From positions 2,480,001 through 2,544,000 of the forward strand of contig NZ_CP109162.1 of NCBI RefSeq assembly GCF_035920445.1: a stretch of 64,000 nt of DNA. The letters are read 5' to 3'. The position numbers and the translations under genes are program-made. Below the pieces are notes generated by a model. The model was not told the origin of the DNA, made no database searches, and saw only the letters and a list, made by a program, of their open reading frames with translations. This document shows, piece by piece, positions 28,901 through 37,900 of this stretch; position 1 is the first letter of the stretch; every line of letters begins with the position of its first letter. The stretch is from Nocardia sp. NBC_01730. Its GTDB lineage: Bacteria > Actinomycetota > Actinomycetes > Mycobacteriales > Mycobacteriaceae.

Positions 28901-31900
28901 TGCATTCAGCTTCGCCGAGCTTCGACGTGTCGGTACTGGAATTGCTGTCGGCGCTGTCCGCGGGCGCGACCATGGTCATCGCACCCAGCGACGTCTACGG
29001 CGGCGACGAACTCGGCGAATTGCTCGACCGCGAGCAGGTCAGCCACGTCTTCATCACACCTGCCGCGTTGTCCACCATCGACCATGCCCGTTGGCCGCTA
29101 CCGGATTTGGGATATTTGGTAATCGGTGGCGAGGACTACAGCACCGAGCTGGTCGAGCGCTGGAGCGGCGGCCCCGACATATTCAACGAGTATGGCCCGA
29201 CCGAGGCCACGATCATGGCCAACCAGAGCACTCCGTTGGTGGCGGGTGCGCTGGTCACGATCGGTGGCCCGATTCGCGGTGTCTCGGAATGGGTGCTGGA
29301 TCAACGGCTGCAACCCGTACCAGTCGGCGTCGCAGGTGAGTTGTACATCGCGGGCCCCCTACTCGCCCGCGGATACCACCACCGGCCAGGCCCGACCGCC
29401 GAGCGATTCACAGCATGCCCCTGGATACCAGGAGCACGCATGTACCGCACCGGGGACATGGTCCGATGGACAACCGACGGAACGATCCAACATCTCGGCC
29501 GATCCGACTTCCAGGTCAAGATTCGTGGCCTCCGCATCGAACTCGGCGAGATCGATGCCACCCTCGCCACCCACGAGACCGTCGGTTTCGCCACCACCAT
29601 CGGCCACCACAACGACTCCGGCGCCCAGTCGCTGGTCTCGTATGTCGTTGCCGCACCCGGCAGCTCGATCGACACCACAACCCTGACCGAACACCTCACC
29701 GACCGGCTACCGTCCTACATGGTCCCCTCCTCGATCATGGTGCTGGACCGCATCCCACTGACACCGGTCGGCAAACTCGACCGCAAAGCACTACCAGAGC
29801 CGATATTCACCGACAACAAACCCTTCCGAGCACCCACGACACCGATCGAACACACCATCGCCACATCATTCGCCGACGTATTAGGTATCGACACAGTCGG
29901 TCTCGACGACTCGTTCTTCGCCCTCGGGGGCGACAGCATCATGTCGATCCAGTTGGTGACTCGGGCCAGGGCGGCGGGGGTGGTGTTCTCGGCGCGCGAG
30001 GTGTTCGAACGCAAAACGGTTGCCGGGCTGACCCAGATCGCCGTCTACGACGACAGCGCCGCGGCGACCTCCCTTCTCCCGGAACTGCCTGGCGGGGGTG
30101 TGGGGCCGATACCGCTGACCCCGATCATGCGATGGCTGCTCGAGCGGGCGGAGTCGGGGGTCGGCCGCTTCTCGCAGGCAGTGCTGCTCGGTCTACCTGC
30201 GGGGATCGACCAGCAGACACTGGCGGGCACGGTGCAGGCAGTGCTCGATCGGCACGACATGCTGCGCGCGCGGCTGCGCCCGGCCGCCGATGGGAGCTGG
30301 ACGTGGGAGGTCCTGCCGGTCGGGGCGATTCGAGCCGACGACGTCATCCACCGGGTGGCGATGGCGGGGAAGCCGGGAAGCGTCGAGTTCCGTGCGTCAG
30401 CCGCGGCAGAGTTGGATGCCGCCGCTGACCGTCTCGATCCGGGCGCCGGGATCGTGGTGCAGGCGGTCTGGTTCGACCCGCAAGACGCGGCGGAGCCGGG
30501 CAGGGTGCTGATGCTGGTGCACCATACGGCGATCGACGGGGTGTCCTGGCGGGTGCTGGTTCCGGACCTCGCGTCCGCTTGGGCGCGGATCGAGTCCGGC
30601 CAGCCACCCGATCTGGCCCCGGTCGGGACATCGATGCGCAGGTGGGCGCACGGGCTGGTCGAGGCTGCCCAACGCCAGGAGCGGGCCGCCGAGCTCGACT
30701 TGTGGCAAGCGATGGCCATCGCGGGCGATCCGGTAATCGGGTCGCGGCCACTCGACCCCGCGATCGACGTGGCTGCCACCACCCGCACGGTCGAGGTCGA
30801 AGTGTCCCCCGAGGTGACCGAGGCGCTGCTGACGACAGTTCCCGAGGTGTTCCACGGCAGTGTGGGCGATGGACTGCTGGCCGCGCTGGCGGTGGCGGTG
30901 ACGAAGTGGCAGCGCGAGCATGCGACGGAGGCCTCCCGCGGCCCTCTCACGGACGTGGTGATCGGTCTCGAAGGGCACGGCCGTGAGGAAGGCGCCGTCC
31001 CGGGCTCGGATCTGACCCGGACAGTCGGCTGGTTCTCCACGAGTTCTCCGATACGCCTTGATCTGTCGGGCATCGATCTCGACGACGCGTGCGCGGGTGG
31101 GCCTGCTATCGGGGTAGCGGTCAAGTCCGTCAAGGAACAACTCCTCGCAGTCCCGGACCATGGGATCGGCTACGGCTTGCTGCGGTATCTCAACGAGGAC
31201 ACCGGACCGATACTCGGGACTCTTCCGACGCCGCAGATCGGGTTCAACTACCTCGGTCGCGTCTCCACGGGGATTCCCGAAGGGATGCCGGCGGTCGGAT
31301 GGATGCCGGTGGACGACGATGGTGACCTCTCTGGTGTCGAGTTCGCCGGTGCGCGGAATCCGGATATGCCGGTGTCGGCGGCGCTCGACATCAATGCCCT
31401 CACCCGCGACGACGGGGGCCTGCCGCGGTTGCGGGCGATCTGGTCGTATCCCGCTGGGGTGCTCACCGCCGACGAGGTGCGCGCGGTGGCGGAGTCGTGG
31501 TGCCGGGTATTGACCGCGTTGGCGACCCATGCGCGCCGTACCGGGGCGGGGGGACGTACGCCGTCGGATCTGGATCTGGTCAGCCTCGAGCAGTCCGAGA
31601 TCGAGCGCTTGGAGGACAGGTATCCGGCGTTGAGCGACGTCTGGCCATTGACTCCGTTGCAGCAGGGGTTGCTGTTCCATGCGCTGGTGGCCGAGGAGTC
31701 GGTGGATGCCTATCTGGTTCAGCTGGTCCTCGAGCTGCGTGGACAGGTAGATCCGAAGCGGCTGCGCCGAGCCGGGCAGATGCTTCTCAACCGCCATGCG
31801 AATCTGCGCGCCGCGTTCGTCACCGAGGCCGGACCGGTTCAGGTGGTCTGTGAAGACCTCGACGCGCCATGGTCGGAGCTCGATCTGTCCGGGCTGGATG

Positions 31901-34900
31901 CGGGTGCACGGAATGGCGAGTGGGATCGACTGATGGCCACGGACCGCACGACCCGGTTCGACCCGGCTCGTGCCCCGCTGCTGCGCTGGATGCTGGTCAC
32001 CATGGGGCCGGAGCACTACCGGCTGGTGCTGACCAATCATCATCTGCTGCTGGACGGCTGGTCGACGCCGCTGCTGGTGAAGGAGTTGCTGGTGCTCTAT
32101 GCCACCGACGGCGACGCCTCGATGCTGCCTCGTGTCCGTCCCTATCGGGACTTCTTGGCGTGGATCGCCGGGCAGGACCCGGCTGCGTCGCTGGCGGCCT
32201 GGGCCCGCGCGTTCGACGGCGCCGACGAGCCGACCGTGGTGGCTCCGGCGGATCCCCGCCGCCGATACACCGAATCACGTGATGTGTTCGGCGAACTGAC
32301 CGAGGAACAGACCGCGGCCCTGACAGACCTCGCACGGGCACGCGGAGTCACCCTCAACACCGTGATCCAGATGGCATGGGCGATCGTGCTGGGCACGTTG
32401 ACATCCAGGGAGGACGTCACGTTCGGGGCAATGGTCTCCGGGCGGCCCCCGCAGATCGCGGGCATCGAATCGATGATCGGGCTGTTCGTCAACACGCTGC
32501 CGGTGCGCGTCCGTCTCGACACGACCGAGAGTCTGGGGCAGCTCGTCGACCGGATCCAGGCAGAGCAGGCCGCGCTGCTCGATTGCCACTACGTGGGTCT
32601 GACCGACATCGAGCGTGCGGCCGGGCCGGGGACGGTGTTCGACACGATGACGGTGTTCGAGTCCTATCCGGTCGATCGTGGTGGACTGACCGCGGACACC
32701 GATATCGCCGGCATGCGGGTGGTCGACGTGACCGGCACCGACGCCGCGCACTACCCGCTGGGAGTGGTCGCGCATGTCGACACGCGACTGCACCTCACAA
32801 TCAAGTACCTGCCCGAACTCTTCGACCACGACACGATGGATGCGACCCTGTATCGGGTCCTGCACGTGCTCAGCGCCGTTGCCGCCGACCCTGATCTACC
32901 GCTGGCCCGACTGGATCTGCTCTCGCCCGCGGAATACCAGGAGTTGACGCCGGTATCGGGTGATCCGGCAGTGCCGGGGCGGGTGTTGCCCGAGTTGTTG
33001 GCGGCGACGGTGGCGAAAGATCCTGGTTCGGTCGCGGTGGTGTGCGGGGACCGCCGGTGGACGTACGGCGAGCTGGATGCGGAGTCGAATCGGTTGGCAC
33101 GCGTGTTGATCGGTCGGGGCGTGGGGCCGGAAGCTGGTGTCGCGGTGGGGTTGCCGCGGTCGGTCGAGTCGGTGCTGGCGGTATGGGCGGTGGCGAAGTC
33201 GGGGGCAGCGTTCGTGCCGGTGGACCCCAAGTACCCGGCCGGCCGCGTCGCGCACATGCTCGACGATTCGGGTGTGGCGGTGGGAATCACACTGTCGGAG
33301 TGGCGCGATCGGCTCCCAGGGTCGGTGCAGTGGTTGCTCCTCGACGAGTCGGCGGTCGAAGCGGAGGTTGCGGGGTCGCCGGCGGTGCCGGTGACCGATG
33401 CGGAGCGAACACTGCCGGTGCGGGGCGACCATGTGGCGTACGTGATCTACACGTCCGGGTCGACGGGTGTGCCGAAGGGGGTGATGGTTTCGCATCAGGG
33501 GTTGGCGAATCTGGTGGCCGAACAATGTTCGCGGTTCGGCATCGGGCCGGGCGCGCGGGTGCTGCATGTCGCGTCTCCTAGTTTCGATGCGGCGGTCCTG
33601 GAATATCTCTGGGCGTTCGCGACGGGTGGGCAGCTGGTGATTGCGCCGCCGACCGTCTACGGCGGGATCGAGCTGGCACAGATCCTGTTGCGGGAGAAGG
33701 TGTCTCATGCCGCGATGACGCCCGCGGCCTTGGCGACGGTCGATCCGGCCGGGCTCAGGGACCTCGGGACCGTCGTGGTCGGCGGCGAGGCGCCCCCACC
33801 GGAATTGGTGTCGCGGTGGGCGCCGGGCCGGAGATTGTTCAACACCTACGGCCCCGCCGAGGCCACGATCCAGACCGATGCCGGTGCACCGATGGTGGCA
33901 GGTGAGGCGGTGGTGACCGGTAGCCCGCTCCGCGGGGTCGCGCAGGTCGTGCTCGACGCGCGGCTGCGACCGGTGCCGGTCGGAGTCGTGGGCGAGTTGT
34001 ATCTTGCGGGTCCGGGTCTGGCCCGTGGGTACCGCAACCGGGTGGGTTTGACGGCGTCGCGGTTCGTCGCCGATCCGTTCGCTGGGCCGGGGCAGCGGAT
34101 GTATCGGACCGGGGACCTGGTGCGGTGGCTGCGGTTATCGGAGGGGGGATTAACGCTCGACTATGTGGGCCGGACGGATTTCCAGGTGAAGATTCGTGGT
34201 TTCCGTATCGAGCTCGGCGAGGTCGAATCGACCCTGCTGGCCTGTGCAGGTGTGGCGCGTGCGGTGGCGACCGTGCACCGGGGTGTGACCACCGGCAACC
34301 GGTTGATCGGGTACGTGGTGCCCGAGTCCGGTGCGGACCTCGACACAGCCGCGGTCCTCGCGTTCGCCGGGGAGCGGTTGGCCCCGCACATGGTGCCCGC
34401 GACCGTGGTGGTGCTCGACGCGCTGCCGGTGACGGCAAACGGCAAGCTCGACCGCAGCGCGCTACCCGAGCCGGACTTCACCGCGCGCACCGAATCCCGG
34501 GCACCGGCCACCGAGATGGAGACGGTGCTGGCGAAACTGTTCGCGGAGGTGCTTGGACTCGACCAGGTGGGGGCGGAGGATTCGTTCTTCGCGCTCGGCG
34601 GTGACAGCATCATGTCGATCCAGCTGGTGACTCGGGCCAGGGCGGCGGGGGTGGTGTTCTCCACACGCGACGTGTTCGACCGCAAAACGGTCGCCGGGCT
34701 GGCACAGATCGCCGTCCGCGACAGCACCGCGGCAACCACCTTGCCGACGGAACTGCCGGGCGGGGGCGTTGGGCCGATACCGGTGACCCCGATCATGTGT
34801 TGGATGTTCGAGCGCGGCGGCTTCGACCGTTTCTGCCAGTGGGTCATGCTCACTCTGCCGACCGGCATCGACACGACCGGGATCAGTGCGACCGTCCAAG

Positions 34901-37900
34901 CGGTGATCGATCACCACGACATGCTGCGGGCCCGACTACACCCGGAACCCACGCACAGGTCGGGCTGGGCACTCCAGGTACAGCCGACCGCGGGATCCGC
35001 CGCCGGACTGATCCGGCGCGTGCCGGTGGACGCGGCACCGGACAGCGACGCCTTCGCCGCGATCGCCGACGCCGAGGCGAACGCGGCCGCCGAGCGCCTC
35101 GACCCCGCCGCGGGAGTCATGCTGCAACTGGTCTGGTTCGACTGGCCCGGACAGCAGGGAAGGTTGCTCGTCGTCGCGCATCACTTGGTAATCGACGGCG
35201 TGTCGTGGCGGATCCTTGTTCCCGACCTCGCTGCCGCATGGGCCCAGGTGAGTGCCGGCCAACGGCCGCGGCTCGCGCGTGTCGGTACCTCGATGCGACG
35301 CTGGGCGCATGCTCTGAACACCGCCGCGGGGAACCTCGACGAACTCGACTGGTGGCGGTCCACGCTCAGCGCTGCCGATCCACCGATCGGTGCCCGCCCG
35401 GTCGACCCAGCCGTGGACGTGCAGGCTACCGTCGCCAGTGTCGAGGTGACGCTGCCTACCACGGTGACCCAGGCCGTACTGACCACCCTGCCCCGGGCGT
35501 TCCACGGCAACGTGGACGACGCCCTCATCGCTGGGCTCGCCCTGGCGCTGACTCGGTGGCGGCGCCGCCACGGCCACACCGTTGATGAGACGCTGCTCAC
35601 CCTCGAAAGCCACGGCCGCCACGACACGGTGCTGCCCGGTGCCGACCTCACCCGCACCGTCGGATGGTTCACCACCACCTACCCGGTCCGGCTCGACCTG
35701 GCCGACATCGACATCGACGACGCGTTCGCCGCCGGGGCTGCCGCCGGAGCGGTCATCAAATCGGTCAAGGAACAACTCCGACAGGTCCCCGGCAATGGGA
35801 TCGGCTATGGGTTGCTGCGGTACCTCGACGCCGATACCGCCCGCATTCTGGGTGCGTTGCCCGCTCCTCAGGTGAGCTTCAACTATCTCGGCCGGTTCGA
35901 CACCATTCCGGAAGCGTTGCGCGACAGCGGGTGGATGCCCGCCGGCGGCGACACCAGCGGCGGCGGTGTGCAGAACCCCGACGCGTCCGTAGCAGCCCTG
36001 CTCGGCGTCAACGCGGTCACCATGGACACATCGGACGGGCCTACCCTTACCGCCGCCTGGGATTACCCGACCGGTCTGCTCACCTCCGCCGAGGTCACCG
36101 AGCTCGCGGAACTGTGGCGCGACGCCGTGACGGCTCTGGCCGCCCACGCGTCCCGGCCCGGTATCGGCGGGCTGACTCCCTCCGACGTCGGCCTCGTCGA
36201 CCTCGACCAGGACACGATCGACCGGCTCGAGACCCGACACCCGACACTCGACGACATCTGGCCGCTCACGCCGCTGCAGAAGGGATTGCTATTCCACGCC
36301 CAGCTCGCCGACGGCACCCTTGATGCCTACATCGTGCAACTCTGTATGGAACTCGGCGGGCGCGTCGACGCGGACCGGCTGCGCCGCGCCGCGCAGACAC
36401 TCGTCGGACGGCACCCGAACCTGCGGACCGCGTTCGTGCGCGACGGCGCCAGCGCAGCGGTCCAGGTGGTGCACCAGCGCGTCGAGGTGCCGTTCACCCG
36501 GATCGACCTGGCCGAGTGCGTCGACACCGCGGCCACGCTCGAACAGCTCATGGACACCGACCGCCGCACCCGCTTCGACGTGACCGCGGCGCCGCTGCTG
36601 CGACTGACGCTGATCAGCACCGCCCCCCAGCGGCACCGACTGCTGTTGAGCATGCATCACATCCTGATAGACGGCTGGTCCACGCCACTGCTGATCCGGG
36701 AACTGCTGACCCTCTACGCCTGCGACAGCGACCCCACGGCACTAGCCCCGGTGCGTCCCTACCGCGACTACCTGACGTGGCTGGACAGCCAGGACCAGGA
36801 TGCGGCGGAGGCGTCATGGGCACGGACACTCGAGGGCACAGCGGAGCCGACTCTGCTGGCGCCCGCGGACCGCGGCCGCCAGCAAACCACCGCCGCGCGC
36901 GAAGTCCGGGTGCGGTTGAGCGAACACCGCACCGCGGCCCTTGTCACGGTGGCCCACCAGCAAGAGACCACCCTCAACACCCTCATCCAAGCCGCCTGGG
37001 CGATCGTGCTCGCCACTGTGACCGCCCGCGAGGACGTAGTTTTCGGCACCACCGTCTCCGGGCGCCCCCCACAGATCTCCGGCATCGAATCGATGATCGG
37101 GCTGTTCGTCAACACCGTGCCTGTGCGGGTCCGGCTCGACCACCGCGAAAGCCTCGCCCAACTGCTACGGCGAATCCACACCGAGCAAGCCACGCTGCTC
37201 GACTATCACCACCTGGGACTCGCCCGCATCCAACAGATGGCCGGTCCGGGCGCGATGTTCGACACCGTGACGGTCTTCGAGTCCTACCCGATCGACTCGA
37301 CGGGGCTGTCCGAAGACACCGACATCGCAGGAATGCATGTCCTCGACGTGCACGGCCGTGACGCCGCGCACTATCCGCTCGGCCTGGTCATCCAGCACGA
37401 CACCCGACTGCACCTGACTTTCAAATACCTGCCCGAACTGTTCACACGGCACCAGATCGACGCCATTGCCGACCGAGTGCGGCGCGTGCTCGACACCATC
37501 GTCGAAGACATCGACCTGCCCCTCAACCGACTACAGCTGCTATCGCCGGTCGAGCGAGCAGCGCTGGTACCCGTGCACGGTCCTCCCGGCGAGGCGATGT
37601 CGGTGTTGCCGCAGGTGTTGACGGCCGCGATGACGCTGGACACCGAAGCGGTGGTATGCAGCGGCACACGACTGTCCTACCGCGAACTCGAGGAAACCTC
37701 GAACCGGTGGGCGCGGGTATTGATCAATGCCGGGATAGGACCGGAATCGTTCGTGGCCGTGGCGTTGCCGCGCTCCATCGAGGCCATGATCGCCGTATGG
37801 GCGGTCGCCAAGACCGGCGGCGCGTTCGTTCAAATCGACCCCGCCCATCCGCACGACCGGATCACCAGCATTCTGACCGATTCCGGTGCCGCCGTCGGGC

